Positions 7,014 through 16,991 are shown, counted from the stretch's first letter. The stretch: DNA of 22,399 nucleotides from Candidatus Saccharimonadota bacterium (GCA_003231925.1 QIKK01000074.1:1-22399); one strand, 5' to 3'. Notes: generated by a model not told the origin, from the sequence alone. Program-made: numbers and translations.

Positions 7014-10000
7014 TTAGTTTTGTGGTTTCTCGTCTGAGTCTCCGGGTCGCTGTTTGTACCTGTAATAGCCAAATCCACTCAATATAGCAAGTATCAATAG
7101 CCACCAGTACCAGTAGATACTAAATATTTTTAAGGAGGTATTATTTTTACTGTTATCGTTAGTTTGAGTTTGGTTATTGTCCGCAAGTACACTGGCTTGA
7201 TTTTTATTAGACGGAACGGTGGTTTCTTTGCCTAGTACATTTGCGACAGCGGGTGGGGTTGCAGGAGTAACTGTCGGTGGTAGTGGAGTAGTAGGGGTTG
7301 GTAATGCTGGAGTAGGTGGAGTAACTGCCGGTGGTAGTGGAGTAGGCGGAATAGGTGGAGTGACCGTAATGTTTGCTCCCTCTACGGCTGGGATAGTCCA
7401 CATGAATGTAAATTCATCAAAGGCAGAATTACCAGCTTGATCTGTAGCAGTTAGTCTGACAGTGTAAGTCCCGGCTACATCGGCACTAAAGGTTGTTGTT
7501 AAATTAGTGAGACTACTTGCTGAAATTGTACCAGGTCCAGAAGTTTGGCTCCAAAGGGTGCTGGCTATACCACTTCCACTACCATCACTGGCGGTCCCAG
7601 TATGGGAAAAAGTACTACTTTGGGCTCCCTCGTCTGATCCGGCGTTTACAATCTCTGGTGCCGTATTGTCTATTACAACAGAAATTTCTGGGGTTCTATT
7701 CCAATTGCCGGCTAAGTCTTTAGCTGCTGCATAAAAGTAATAGGTACCATCAGACATCGCGTAGCTTGGGTCGCCACCCCAACGCATTGCATTAAGGGAA
7801 TCTAGTGACCAGTCAAAGGTAGTGCCATTAGTGTGTATGTAGTGGTAGTTTTTTTCAGGTGAGGTGTTTGAATAGGGGTTGCCGTCTTTTCTCCACCAGA
7901 AATTTGTATAATCACAGGTTTCATTACAGGTAGCCTGGAGGTTGATTATACCGCTAAGAACAGCGCCATTTTCAGGAGCGGTTAGTGTTAAAGTTGGCGG
8001 TGTATTGTCTACTTTTACGGTTATCCATTTTATAGAGCCAGCATCTTTATTGTTTGCAGAATCTCGAGCTTCAAGTTTTATTGTATATTCTCCATCTCCA
8101 CCAGGTAACAGGGTAGTATCCCAAGAGAATGATGCTAAGATATTGGAGTTACTATTGTAAACAGTTCCTGGGCCTGCAACAGTTGTACCGCTTGAGTCCT
8201 GAACCACAAACCAATAGTGGTCGTTGTTAGAATCGGTTATGGTACCCTTAATATTTACTGTATTTCTCAACGTATCGCTATCGCTAGGAGTAATTATGTC
8301 TACAACTGGCGCCTGCCTGTCCAGCGTTACGTAGCACCAGTCTGAATATACGCCTGTGTTGTTAGCTTTATCTACGGCTTGGACCCTATACTTATATAGC
8401 CCATCAGCGTTCGAGATTAAACCAGACCGTTGCGAATTAGTTAGTGTTGTATTCCATCCGCTTTTTGTTATATATCTATAAAAATCAAAATTTGCATCGG
8501 TGCTATCATTCCAATCCACAGTAATAGAACGATCATTAGTGTATCCGGAACACCCTAAGTTTGTACCGAATGTATTAGTACCCTTAAAGATTGTCAGGCC
8601 ATTAACTTGACCTGGGGCAACGGAGTCATATATATAATGACGGGTATTACTCCAGTTACTAATATTTCCGGCTGTATCGTAGGCTCTTACGCGTATCGTT
8701 ACACCACCTTGTTCACTAGGACCTGGGGTGTGGTTTCGCCATGATTGTGTCCCGGGGGTTTCTCTATAGGGTGCTCCTGAGAATGTGTGCCCATCATCAT
8801 ATACATATTCAATCTGATAATGATCTATGCCATTTATGTCTGTTGAATCCGTCCAGTCGTCCAAAATTGGTTGTGAATTAAAGTATTGATCTGTTGTCGG
8901 TGCAATAATAGCTGGCACAGTCGGATTAGTTGTATCGATGACTACTTTTGTAAGCTCGCTCCAGTTACTTAGATTACCGGCGGTATCTTCAGCCTTTACT
9001 TGCCAAAAGTATTCTCCATCATTTGTACTGCCAGCTTGGTATTCGGATGCAGTTCTCCACAAACCAGTAGTATTTGGGTAGAGGCTAGAACAACTATTAG
9101 GGATATTACTATTGTCAGAACAATTGTAATAAACCCGGTAGTAATAACCAGCTAAAGCAAGATTATCAATTGAATCATCCCACTGCATTAGCGGTGTATT
9201 GTTATTAATATATCCGACAGGAGATGTTAGAACCGGGATTGATGGAGCGGTTAAGTCTAGTGTATATAACCTATCAAAGGGTTGTGCTCCTACGTGGACA
9301 AAAGTGTATTGAGGTAATGTATCATTGACTACTACATTTTTTGTGGTGTCATCAACGTAAATCTGCGCGGTATCTGTTTGGGAGCTATGTCCTGTAATTG
9401 TCAACAAAGACTGTTTAGTAACTCCAGAACCCTGGTCAACATTTATCCCATGCCAACCGTTACCTGCCGTAGTGATGTTGTTTACCGTTACAGAAGCGCC
9501 ATTAACTAATAGCCCGGAATGGTCGTTATTAAGGAGCTTAACGTTATCTAGATAGGTATTGTCTGATAGGTAGGCATGTATGCCATGCAGGTTTGTACCA
9601 TCTGTGCCATCAATAGTAAGGTTTTGTATTGTGACATTGGCAGCAAAAATGCCCAAAGACGAATTGTTAGAATCAGAAGTTTTGGTGAATGTAGGGTAAA
9701 TTGTAAAGCCATTTCCATCGATAGATATTTCCTTATTGATTTGTACTTGTTCTGCAACCTTAAAATTGTTAGTAATTTTTAAGGTATCGCCGTTTATCGT
9801 ACCTGGACTGTCTATCGCCTCTTGTAAACCTGTAAATAATTCGTTAGTTCTAGTGTTGGTTACAGGGGTGGAGATATTTACTATTCCTGGGGTTCCAGTG
9901 TTAGACCCTGTACCGTAAGGAGTTGTGCTGTTTTCTACCAGCGACGTTATTGTCCCGCTATTGTCGTGAATAACTTCTGTAGAACTTCCTGGTGTTGAGG

Positions 10001-10448
10001 AAGTGTAAGTAACACTGTCGTTAAGTACAGCCGAAGGGCTGGTAATAGTGATTGTATCTCCTCCGTTGGCCAAACCCATAGTGGGGTCTTCATAATCACA
10101 AACTACACCACCATTTTGGCTAGAGTCGCCATTAACACATATTGTGTACTGGCTGTAAGGATAGATAATCAGACTTGTTAAAACAGTTCCATCAGTCCCA
10201 AGAGTTATAGGTGTACTATCATCAAGTACCCATCCTGTTAGATCCACTGGGCTTGATGTGGTATTTCTTAGCTCTATCCATTCTCCATTGGCATCACTGA
10301 CCACAACAGGGTTTGCCTGAAACTCGTTGACTATGACATCACCGATTGCAGCGGCGGAGGCCGTACTAAAGTTCAACCCCATTATTGTTAATAAAATAAA
10401 CGATAACTGGAAACTTTGGCTAAGCTTCCGAAGAATGCTTTTACGCAT
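7014..10448 (-). CDS. Giant surface protein: lamin-tail domain, beta-helix, Ig-like repeats, C-terminal membrane anchor
   Basis: A secreted 1144-residue protein. Residues 1-32 are a signal peptide (basic start, hydrophobic core, cleavage after ASA). A lamin-tail (LTD) domain follows at about 37-150, with VNEFQ, GEWIELRN and DLTGWVLDD. Residues about 230-370 look like a right-handed parallel beta-helix (short repeats with GNGF, IQNLTIDG, LDNVKLLNN). From about 400 come several FN3/Ig-like modules, each with a W-D-S-x-D or A-x-D-x-A-G-N pattern, then a PKD/REJ-like module (about 950-1045). A Pro/Thr-rich stalk (about 1050-1095) and one transmembrane helix (about 1110-1130) with a charged tail finish the protein. 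There is no LPXTG motif, so anchoring is by the helix. ATG 10448 is set by AAGGAGGG; a GTG at 10475 is in frame but poorer. Adhesion or host/cell contact is inferred from architecture only. Confidence 0.88.
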   Translation of the reverse strand: MRKSILRKLSQSFQLSFILLTIMGLNFSTASAAAIGDVIVNEFQANPVVVSDANGEWIELRNTTSSPVDLTGWVLDDSTPITLGTDGTVLTSLIIYPYSQYTICVNGDSSQNGGVVCDYEDPTMGLANGGDTITITSPSAVLNDSVTYTSSTPGSSTEVIHDNSGTITSLVENSTTPYGTGSNTGTPGIVNISTPVTNTRTNELFTGLQEAIDSPGTINGDTLKITNNFKVAEQVQINKEISIDGNGFTIYPTFTKTSDSNNSSLGIFAANVTIQNLTIDGTDGTNLHGIHAYLSDNTYLDNVKLLNNDHSGLLVNGASVTVNNITTAGNGWHGINVDQGSGVTKQSLLTITGHSSQTDTAQIYVDDTTKNVVVNDTLPQYTFVHVGAQPFDRLYTLDLTAPSIPVLTSPVGYINNNTPLMQWDDSIDNLALAGYYYRVYYNCSDNSNIPNSCSSLYPNTTGLWRTASEYQAGSTNDGEYFWQVKAEDTAGNLSNWSELTKVVIDTTNPTVPAIIAPTTDQYFNSQPILDDWTDSTDINGIDHYQIEYVYDDGHTFSGAPYRETPGTQSWRNHTPGPSEQGGVTIRVRAYDTAGNISNWSNTRHYIYDSVAPGQVNGLTIFKGTNTFGTNLGCSGYTNDRSITVDWNDSTDANFDFYRYITKSGWNTTLTNSQRSGLISNADGLYKYRVQAVDKANNTGVYSDWCYVTLDRQAPVVDIITPSDSDTLRNTVNIKGTITDSNNDHYWFVVQDSSGTTVAGPGTVYNSNSNILASFSWDTTLLPGGDGEYTIKLEARDSANNKDAGSIKWITVKVDNTPPTLTLTAPENGAVLSGIINLQATCNETCDYTNFWWRKDGNPYSNTSPEKNYHYIHTNGTTFDWSLDSLNAMRWGGDPSYAMSDGTYYFYAAAKDLAGNWNRTPEISVVIDNTAPEIVNAGSDEGAQSSTFSHTGTASDGSGSGIASTLWSQTSGPGTISASSLTNLTTTFSADVAGTYTVRLTATDQAGNSAFDEFTFMWTIPAVEGANITVTPPIPPTPLPPAVTPPTPALPTPTTPLPPTVTPATPPAVANVLGKETTVPSNKNQASVLADNNQTQTNDNSKNNTSLKIFSIYWYWWLLILAILSGFGYYRYKQRPGDSDEKPQN
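7264..7345. repeat. Imperfect direct repeat encoding the Pro-rich stalk
   Basis: A 28-nt unit at 7264-7291 recurs at 7318-7345 with one mismatch, offset by 54 bp. On the minus strand it encodes the repeated PLPP-x-VTP stalk of the surface protein. Such in-frame repeats can expand or contract by slippage and vary stalk length between strains. Confidence 0.7.
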
Positions 10449-10500
10449 AAGACCCTCCTTAATAAAAAAACTCACTTACCCACGACTATCACTAACTTGA

Positions 10501-10529
10501 ATTATATCATAGATATTTTTTAGATTAAA
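10501..10529 (-). promoter_or_regulatory. Extended -10 promoter of the LTD surface protein
   Basis: On the minus strand TGaTATAAT (-10 at 10501-10506, TG at 10508-10509) is a perfect extended -10, with a weak -35 TTTAAT at 10524-10529 (17-nt spacer). The implied leader is about 45 nt and contains the AAGGAGGG ribosome binding site. Confidence 0.55.
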
Positions 10530-10716
10530 AGAGCCTTTTTATTGTTTTGATATAGACAGGTATCTCTAGAAAACTAGAAATGTATGAGGTGCTTCTCTCG
10601 TACAAATAGATTTTTTATTATTATATATAAACTACCAAAATCGGTTAGGCGTGCTTGTTATTTGCTACTTAGCCAGCGTCTTAAATAAAGGATATGCTAA
10701 TATCTAATGTAAACAC

Positions 10717-10745
10717 TTTCCTTCAAGCACTATCATTGTTATACT
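10717..10745 (+). promoter_or_regulatory. Extended -10 promoter of the DUF2341 surface protein and ABC transporter
   Basis: TGtTATACT (TG 10737-10738, -10 at 10740-10745) with a weak -35 TTTCCT (10717-10722, 17-nt spacer). Transcription would start about 33 nt before ATG 10785. Confidence 0.5.
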
Positions 10746-10784
10746 AACAGGAAAATAATGACTTATTTTAATTAGAAAGTTTAT

Positions 10785-13700
10785 ATGCCGAAAGTAAGGA
10801 GTACAACCCGACACTTACATACTTTAATGCGAAAGTCCGCTAGAGTAAGTTCTAAAAGGGTCAGGCATGTCGCTAGACGCCTTCACCATCATGTAGCTAA
10901 GAGACCTCACGAATACTTATCACGGGTCTCTTTACCGTACGCTAAATGGCACCAACACAGACACCACAATAAGGTTCATTATGGGGTCTTAGCCACTTAC
11001 ATAGTATTAATAGTAGGTTTGTCTATTGGGGCGTTGCAACCTGTTTTTGCTGCTACTACCTGGACCCAGTCAGATTGGAGTGGTGGTGTTGGTACAAGTT
11101 CGACCAACCAATATTCATCATCTAGCGGTATAACAGTTAACGGTACAAAACAACTTGAAATCACTCCTTTAAATGGCTGGCCAGTAAGCTATAATAACTG
11201 GGCAAGAAGAAAAAAAATTACAGTCAATAATACTAATGGCGTATTAACTAATTATCAGGTTCGATTAGTAATTCCGTACGATACTGATATGCAGGCTAAC
11301 TTCAATGATTTACGGTTTACTAATGCGTCTGGCACAGCATTAGATTTTTGGCTCCAAGATAAAACCGATAGCACTAGTGCGATTGTATGGGTAGAAGTCG
11401 ACACCCTTGTGGCTACAGGCAACACAGATATTTATATGTATTATGGTAATACTGCAGTTGCTTCGGCTTCAAATGGCGTTAATACTTTTATATTTTTTGA
11501 TGACTTTTCAACTGGCTCTCTTGATATGACAAAATGGCAAAATCTAGGTACGCCAACTTCTAGTGTTGTTGGAGGTGAGCTCAAAATCTCCACAACTGCC
11601 AATGGCTGGAATAAGGGATTGGCTACAATACAGACCTTCCCTCGGAGTGATTTATCTTTAGAAATGAAATATCGTTGGACAAGTAATAATGCTGGTTATG
11701 ATGCCTTTATGATGGGTTGGCATGATAGCAGTGCATCTGCTAGTTATAATGCTCTGCCTTATGCTAGCTATAATGCTGGTGCGGGTACTTGTTCAAGCAA
11801 CTGCCCAGTTCGTGTTTATGAGGATGGATTTTATCGTGCTACAGGAAACGGTTCCTGGACTCAAAACTTACAGTACTTAACTAGAGTGAAGATGAAAGCT
11901 GCTGGTGGTGCAATTTACCAACAGAGCACTGACGAGGGCAATACCTGGGTTACAATATATCAGAGTAACTATTCAAACGAGAGTAACCTACGGCCGGGTT
12001 TTGCATTATATGCTGGGACACATATGATAGATGATTTAAGAATACGAAAAACGACAACTGGTACAGAGCCAACTCCAACAATAGGATCAGAAGTAAACAA
12101 ATACTCCTCTGGCGGTGTACTTACCTCTAGTATTTTTGATGCAACATTTCCTGCAGACTGGAGTACGATTAGCTTTGCGACATCCGGAAGTGGAACTGTA
12201 ACCGTAAAAGCACGGAGCGACTCTAACTCTAATATGAGTACGGCGGCTAATTGGTCAACTTGTGGTTCTATAGCTTCAGGTTCAGTACTGGCTAATGATG
12301 TTTGTGTAACAGATCAGGACCAGTATCTACAATATCAAGTAACACTGAACTCAATTACAGCTACATCAATAGTTTTTCAAAGTATTAATTTTGTTCATTC
12401 AGCAAGCGACCAGATTGCACCGATTACTAACGCCAGTAATCTTATTATGCTAAAAACTGCTGGTGGAGCTAATCTACTTTCCAATAGTTGGACTAATGGT
12501 CCTACACCTTACTTCTCCTGGTCAGCTGGGGCTGATAATTCCGGCGGTTCAGGGGTTAAAGGATATTGTTTGTATCTAGGTCAAGATATCGCTGGTGATC
12601 CCGTGACTACAAAAGGGAACTTAGGCACAAGTCCATTAAGTACTGAGAACGCCTGTCAATTTGCAGTTGCGACTACTTATATTGATACAGCATTATCGGG
12701 CTATATCGGTAGTACTCTGACAAGTTCTAACCTACCATATTATCTAAATGTTAAGGTTATAGATATTGCCAACAATGTCTTTACGGGCAGTGTTGCTCAA
12801 TTTAAATTTCGCTATGATAATACAGTACCAATCAATCCAACTTTTATATCTGCACCGTCTAATTTTGTCGCTACAAAAAACGTTACTTTAACTTGGCCAA
12901 CCCTAAACTCATCGGCAGCTAGTGATGCTAATTCTGGGGTTGCAGGTCTGCAATATCGTATCGGTAATAACGGTATATGGTATGGAGATGGGCATACTGG
13001 GTCCCAAGATAACAGCGATTTACTAGCCGATGATGGTAGTTATACTATGGTAGACCCGATAGATTACGATAAGCTTATTGAGGGTAATAATTTAGTATAT
13101 TTCCGTACCTATGATAATGCCGGTAATGTATCCAATATACATATTAGTACTGTAATAAAACTCAATACAGTCTCACCTAGTATGCCACAGAATCTAGTTG
13201 CAACCCCAGTTACCAACACAACAAATAGCTTTGCTTTTAGCTGGGTTCCGCCGGCAACATACACTGGGCCGTCCAGTAATATTACTTATTGTTATACAGT
13301 GAATAGTCTCCCTACGGTCAGTAACTGTACTTTTACTTCAGCTGGGGCTACATCACTACCTGCCGGGCCCTTTGCCACCCAACCTGCTGACAATACTTTC
13401 TATCTTGTAGCAAAAGATGAAGCCGGTAACATTAATTACGCAACCATGGCTACAACGACTTTTACAGCTAATACTAGTGCTCCAGGGATACCATTAGATC
13501 TAGAAATAGCTGATGTATCTACTAAATCTACAGCTAACTGGAAGTTGGCGATATCATGGAGTAAACCGTCAAATATAGGCGCTGGTATCGCAAATTACAG
13601 AGTAACTCGTTCTAATGACAATGTTGTTTTTACAGAGATAGCCTCTACAGCAGGATCCAGTTATGTTGATAGCGAGCTTAGCCAAAGCACTTATTACTAT

Positions 13701-14990
13701 AGAATTATTGCTTGTGATTCTGCTAATAATTGTGGCGTCGGCTCTAGTACAGCCAGCGATTTCCCTACAGGGAGATTTACATCGCCAGCAAGTATAGTGA
13801 CAAATCCATCAGTCCAAATTAGTACGAGATCTGCATCAATAGTATGGGCAACTGACAGGGATAGTGATAGCAGAATACAAATCGGTACAGGTAGCGGACA
13901 GTATCAGAGCACAGAGGCGGCAACATCGACTCAGACCAAGAATCACACCGTGGATCTTACTAACTTGTCGGCAGGCACATCATACTATTACAAAGCAAAA
14001 TGGACTGATGAGGATGGTAATACAGGAACGACTACGGAACTATCCTTTAAAACTCTCCCAGCTCCTACTATTAAGAATGCTGTCGTGAAGAGCGTTTCTT
14101 TAAGCAGTGCAACATTGCAATTTGTTGCTACAGACGCTATCCAAGTTAAGGTATTTTATGGATTGAGCGATAGTTTTGGTGGGCTAAAAGTAATTAATAC
14201 ATCTACTCAAAAGTCTACTTATACAATCGAGTTGCCTGGGCTGAACGATGGCGTAGAGTATTTTTACAAGATCAATACGGTTGATGTTGATGGTAATGAA
14301 TACGATAGTGGGCGTATTGATAGCTTTACTACTCCTGCTCGTCCACGTATTTCTAACCTTCGTTTCCAGCCCGTAGCTGGCGAGCCAACAAGTACTCAGA
14401 AAGTAAGCTGGACAACAAATGTGCCAGCCAGCTCACTTATCCGTTATTCCACTGCGGGTGTTCCAGCAAGAGAAATTGTCGACACTAAACTCAAGAAGGA
14501 GCATGAAGTTATTATCCGTGCCCTGCAGGACGATAGCAACTATACATTAGTAGCAAGATCGCGAGATAAAGACGGTAACTTGGCTGTTTCGGATAACCAA
14601 ACATTCAGAACGGCACTAGATACTCGTCCCCCTAAGGTCTCAGCACTTCGAGTTGAGACTACAATTAGGGGGGTAGGGACAGATGCTCGTGGCCAATTGA
14701 TTGTTGCCTGGAAGACTGATGAACCTGCGACTGGACAAGTCTCATATGCCAAAGGCGTGTCGGGAAGCACCTACACCTCAACAAGTGTTGAGGATGGCAC
14801 GCTTACAACAGACCATACTGTGGTAATCTCAGACCTAGCGACCTCCCAGGTCTATCATGTCCAGGCAATTTCTAGAGATAAAAGTGGAAATACCGGTAAA
14901 AGTAAGGACAGCTCTGCAATTATAGGACAAGCCAGCGATAGTATCATGGACATAATATTTAGTGCATTATCGAATATATTTGGCCTATGA
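10785..14990 (+). CDS. Giant surface protein: basic His-rich leader, DUF2341, lectin-like region, fibronectin repeats
   Basis: A 1401-residue secreted or membrane-tethered protein. Residues 1-67 form an unusual leader: 29 of the first 66 residues are Lys, Arg or His (12 His) and only one is acidic. A hydrophobic segment (68-88) follows, ending V-F-A before A90, which could be a signal-peptidase site or an uncleaved anchor. A DUF2341 domain spans about 138-235 (RRKKITV, YYGN), then a concanavalin/LamG-like region to about 425 (FFDDF, TKW). Ig/FN3-like modules fill the rest; the last several resemble the purple-acid-phosphatase-type FN3, with TSYYYK and D-x-D-G-N patterns. The final 19 residues form a hydrophobic amphipathic helix (SIMDIIFSALSNIF). 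The stop overlaps the next gene's ATG as ATGA, coupling it to a MacB-type transporter. The RBS is weak (AGAAAG). Role in adhesion or cell contact is inferred. Confidence 0.9.
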   Translation: MPKVRSTTRHLHTLMRKSARVSSKRVRHVARRLHHHVAKRPHEYLSRVSLPYAKWHQHRHHNKVHYGVLATYIVLIVGLSIGALQPVFAATTWTQSDWSGGVGTSSTNQYSSSSGITVNGTKQLEITPLNGWPVSYNNWARRKKITVNNTNGVLTNYQVRLVIPYDTDMQANFNDLRFTNASGTALDFWLQDKTDSTSAIVWVEVDTLVATGNTDIYMYYGNTAVASASNGVNTFIFFDDFSTGSLDMTKWQNLGTPTSSVVGGELKISTTANGWNKGLATIQTFPRSDLSLEMKYRWTSNNAGYDAFMMGWHDSSASASYNALPYASYNAGAGTCSSNCPVRVYEDGFYRATGNGSWTQNLQYLTRVKMKAAGGAIYQQSTDEGNTWVTIYQSNYSNESNLRPGFALYAGTHMIDDLRIRKTTTGTEPTPTIGSEVNKYSSGGVLTSSIFDATFPADWSTISFATSGSGTVTVKARSDSNSNMSTAANWSTCGSIASGSVLANDVCVTDQDQYLQYQVTLNSITATSIVFQSINFVHSASDQIAPITNASNLIMLKTAGGANLLSNSWTNGPTPYFSWSAGADNSGGSGVKGYCLYLGQDIAGDPVTTKGNLGTSPLSTENACQFAVATTYIDTALSGYIGSTLTSSNLPYYLNVKVIDIANNVFTGSVAQFKFRYDNTVPINPTFISAPSNFVATKNVTLTWPTLNSSAASDANSGVAGLQYRIGNNGIWYGDGHTGSQDNSDLLADDGSYTMVDPIDYDKLIEGNNLVYFRTYDNAGNVSNIHISTVIKLNTVSPSMPQNLVATPVTNTTNSFAFSWVPPATYTGPSSNITYCYTVNSLPTVSNCTFTSAGATSLPAGPFATQPADNTFYLVAKDEAGNINYATMATTTFTANTSAPGIPLDLEIADVSTKSTANWKLAISWSKPSNIGAGIANYRVTRSNDNVVFTEIASTAGSSYVDSELSQSTYYYRIIACDSANNCGVGSSTASDFPTGRFTSPASIVTNPSVQISTRSASIVWATDRDSDSRIQIGTGSGQYQSTEAATSTQTKNHTVDLTNLSAGTSYYYKAKWTDEDGNTGTTTELSFKTLPAPTIKNAVVKSVSLSSATLQFVATDAIQVKVFYGLSDSFGGLKVINTSTQKSTYTIELPGLNDGVEYFYKINTVDVDGNEYDSGRIDSFTTPARPRISNLRFQPVAGEPTSTQKVSWTTNVPASSLIRYSTAGVPAREIVDTKLKKEHEVIIRALQDDSNYTLVARSRDKDGNLAVSDNQTFRTALDTRPPKVSALRVETTIRGVGTDARGQLIVAWKTDEPATGQVSYAKGVSGSTYTSTSVEDGTLTTDHTVVISDLATSQVYHVQAISRDKSGNTGKSKDSSAIIGQASDSIMDIIFSALSNIFGL

Positions 14991-16960
14991 AACAATTAAA
15001 CGACAACAGTCTAATCAAAGTTGAAAATATCAGTAAAGAATTTGTTAGTGGTAACTCAGCTATTAAAGTACTCGACAATGTTTCCTTTAGCGTGCCAGAG
15101 GGAAGTTTTACAATTATTCATGGTCCTTCTGGCAGTGGTAAAACTACTCTTCTCAACACGATAGCTGGATTAGAGAAACCAACACAGGGTGAGGTACTGT
15201 ATAAATCAAAACCAATCTACGACCTTACTCCAGGTGAATTAGCCCATTTTAGAGCAAAAACTCTGGGTATTGTTTACCAAACAAATTATTTTGTAAAAAG
15301 TTTGAATGTGCTTGAGAATGTTGCATTACCTCTATATTTCTTAGGCTATACTAAATCTAATGCAGAGCACGAAGCTCTGGAATCGTTGAAACGAGTAGGT
15401 ATGGAGGCTAATGCAAAAAAACTCACCTCAATTCTCTCCGGCGGTGAGCAACAACGAATTTCAATGGCTAGAGCCTTAGTTAGTAACCCGACATATATCG
15501 TGGCTGATGAACCGACCGGTAATCTTGATAGTAAAAACGGACGAGCAATAATAGATTTGCTTAAATATTGTAATGAAGATCTTGGGCGGACTGTTATTTT
15601 AATTACGCACAACCTGGAATACCTACCAATGGGGACTCAGACAATTGAAGTTTTAGATGGAAAAGTAACTGCCTCACGCCAACGGGCAGAGAAGATTGAT
15701 TCAGTGAATAAACATGTAGTGCAATCTCGAATGGGAAATGTTACCAAGGGGTTAGCTTTAGCTAAGGGTGCTTTAAGCCCCGTTAAGCTTAGGATATTAT
15801 TCCACATGGCACTCGTCAATCTTAAGTTCAAACGACTTAGAAGCGTATTGACAATACTCGGTGTAGTCATTGGCGTCGGGTCAATATTTTTGCTTCTTAC
15901 CTTTGGACTGGGGCTACAGCAATTAGTCCAAGGGGATATAATTGGAGCGGATTCAACAAAAATCATTGATGTTAGTAGTATAAATACTGATTTACTAAAA
16001 TTTGATGAAAAAAGTATCAGTCGTATTCAAAACATACCTCATGTAGAGAAAATTGGTAGGCTAAATACTTCTGCGGGAAAAGTACAATTTGAGGGTGCAA
16101 ACTCTGATGCCGTAGTGTATGGTGTTGATAAAAATTATTTAAAACTTACGAACATGACTATGATAGAAGGTCGAGCATTAGATGTGACCACCAACGATGA
16201 GGTTCTTATAAATAGATCACTACTAGACACTCTTGACTATAAAGATTATAAAAAGGCTTTAGGCCGTCCGGTCACACTATCTTTAAAACTTATTGCAGGA
16301 GACAAGGCCATTAAGCATCCATTTAAAGTAGTAGGGGTTATAGAATCGGGTAGTGGCTCGGTCTTGTATATCCCGGGCAATGTTTATCGTACTGCAGGAG
16401 AAAAAATCTTCCAGCAGGTGAAAGTCTCTGTAGATAAAACTGGTAACATCCCGAATGTTCGCCAACAGCTAGAAGGGTTCGGCTATAAAACTGTTTCGCC
16501 CTTAGACACAATAGATCAAGTTAACCGCTTTTTCCGCTTTTTTAACGCTATCTTAGTGAGCTTTGGTGGGATTGGTATGCTTATTGCGGTATTAGGAATG
16601 TTGAATACTCTAACAATCTCACTATTAGAGAGGACTAAAGAAATAGGACTAATGGTGACACTAGGTGGTCGACAAAGAGATATGAAAAAGCTCTTTATAA
16701 CAGAATCGCTATTGCTTTCATTTATAGGGGGAGTTGTTGGTATTATTGGGGCTACACTTGTCGGTTTTGCTGTCGATGTAGTATTAAACCAAGTTTCCTC
16801 ATCACGAGGCGTAGCTGGTAGATTTTCGTTATTCTCAACACCACTTTCCTTGATAGTTATAGTCTTGGTGTTTGTTCTAGTCGTAGGACTTTTGGTGTCC
16901 TACATCCCTGCTAAACGAGCTGCCAAGATTAGCCCAATAGACGCTCTTCGTAATGAGTAA
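14987..16960 (+). CDS. MacB-type ABC transporter, fused ATPase and FtsX-like permease
   Basis: A 657-residue protein with the MacB layout and length. The ATPase has Walker A GPSGSGKT (46-53), Q98, signature LSGGEQQ from 150, Walker B IVADEP (171-176) and H208. After a linker comes TM1 (about 286-308), an extracytoplasmic domain (about 310-512), and TM2-TM4 (about 518-545, 574-600, 620-641) in the FtsX/MacB_PCD pattern with LERTKEIG. Known MacB proteins move lipoproteins, peptides or toxins, or transmit force, rather than import small solutes. No MacA or TolC-like gene is present, as expected for a monoderm-like cell. It begins inside the stop codon of the surface protein with no separate RBS, so its synthesis depends on that gene's translation. 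A role in export, anchoring or release of the upstream protein is an inference. It converges with the APC permease gene across a 31-bp gap without a clear terminator. Confidence 0.93.
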   Translation: MKQLNDNSLIKVENISKEFVSGNSAIKVLDNVSFSVPEGSFTIIHGPSGSGKTTLLNTIAGLEKPTQGEVLYKSKPIYDLTPGELAHFRAKTLGIVYQTNYFVKSLNVLENVALPLYFLGYTKSNAEHEALESLKRVGMEANAKKLTSILSGGEQQRISMARALVSNPTYIVADEPTGNLDSKNGRAIIDLLKYCNEDLGRTVILITHNLEYLPMGTQTIEVLDGKVTASRQRAEKIDSVNKHVVQSRMGNVTKGLALAKGALSPVKLRILFHMALVNLKFKRLRSVLTILGVVIGVGSIFLLLTFGLGLQQLVQGDIIGADSTKIIDVSSINTDLLKFDEKSISRIQNIPHVEKIGRLNTSAGKVQFEGANSDAVVYGVDKNYLKLTNMTMIEGRALDVTTNDEVLINRSLLDTLDYKDYKKALGRPVTLSLKLIAGDKAIKHPFKVVGVIESGSGSVLYIPGNVYRTAGEKIFQQVKVSVDKTGNIPNVRQQLEGFGYKTVSPLDTIDQVNRFFRFFNAILVSFGGIGMLIAVLGMLNTLTISLLERTKEIGLMVTLGGRQRDMKKLFITESLLLSFIGGVVGIIGATLVGFAVDVVLNQVSSSRGVAGRFSLFSTPLSLIVIVLVFVLVVGLLVSYIPAKRAAKISPIDALRNE

Positions 16961-16991
16961 AATAACGGTTCTTGTTTAGGCTCTAGCTGTT

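Larger units (their letters stand above)
10449..10784. other. Divergent spacer between the two giant surface protein genes
   Basis: This 336-bp AT-rich spacer has no open frame with an RBS and no RNA gene I can recognise. It holds outward-facing extended -10 promoters near each end (listed separately). Near its middle are small inverted repeats: TCTAG-AAAA-CTAGA (10564-10577) and GATAT-GCTA-ATATC (10691-10704). The central 200 bp could hold shared regulatory sites for the divergent pair, but I see no known motif. Confidence 0.6.

Noticed and set aside
7014..7200. LPXTG-type sortase signal in the surface protein C-terminus
   Set aside because: No LPxTG-like motif precedes the final helix; only a plain transmembrane helix and charged tail are seen.
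7219..7440. Gly/Val-rich plus-strand frame
   Set aside because: It is the complement of the Pro-rich stalk repeat and owes its composition to that.
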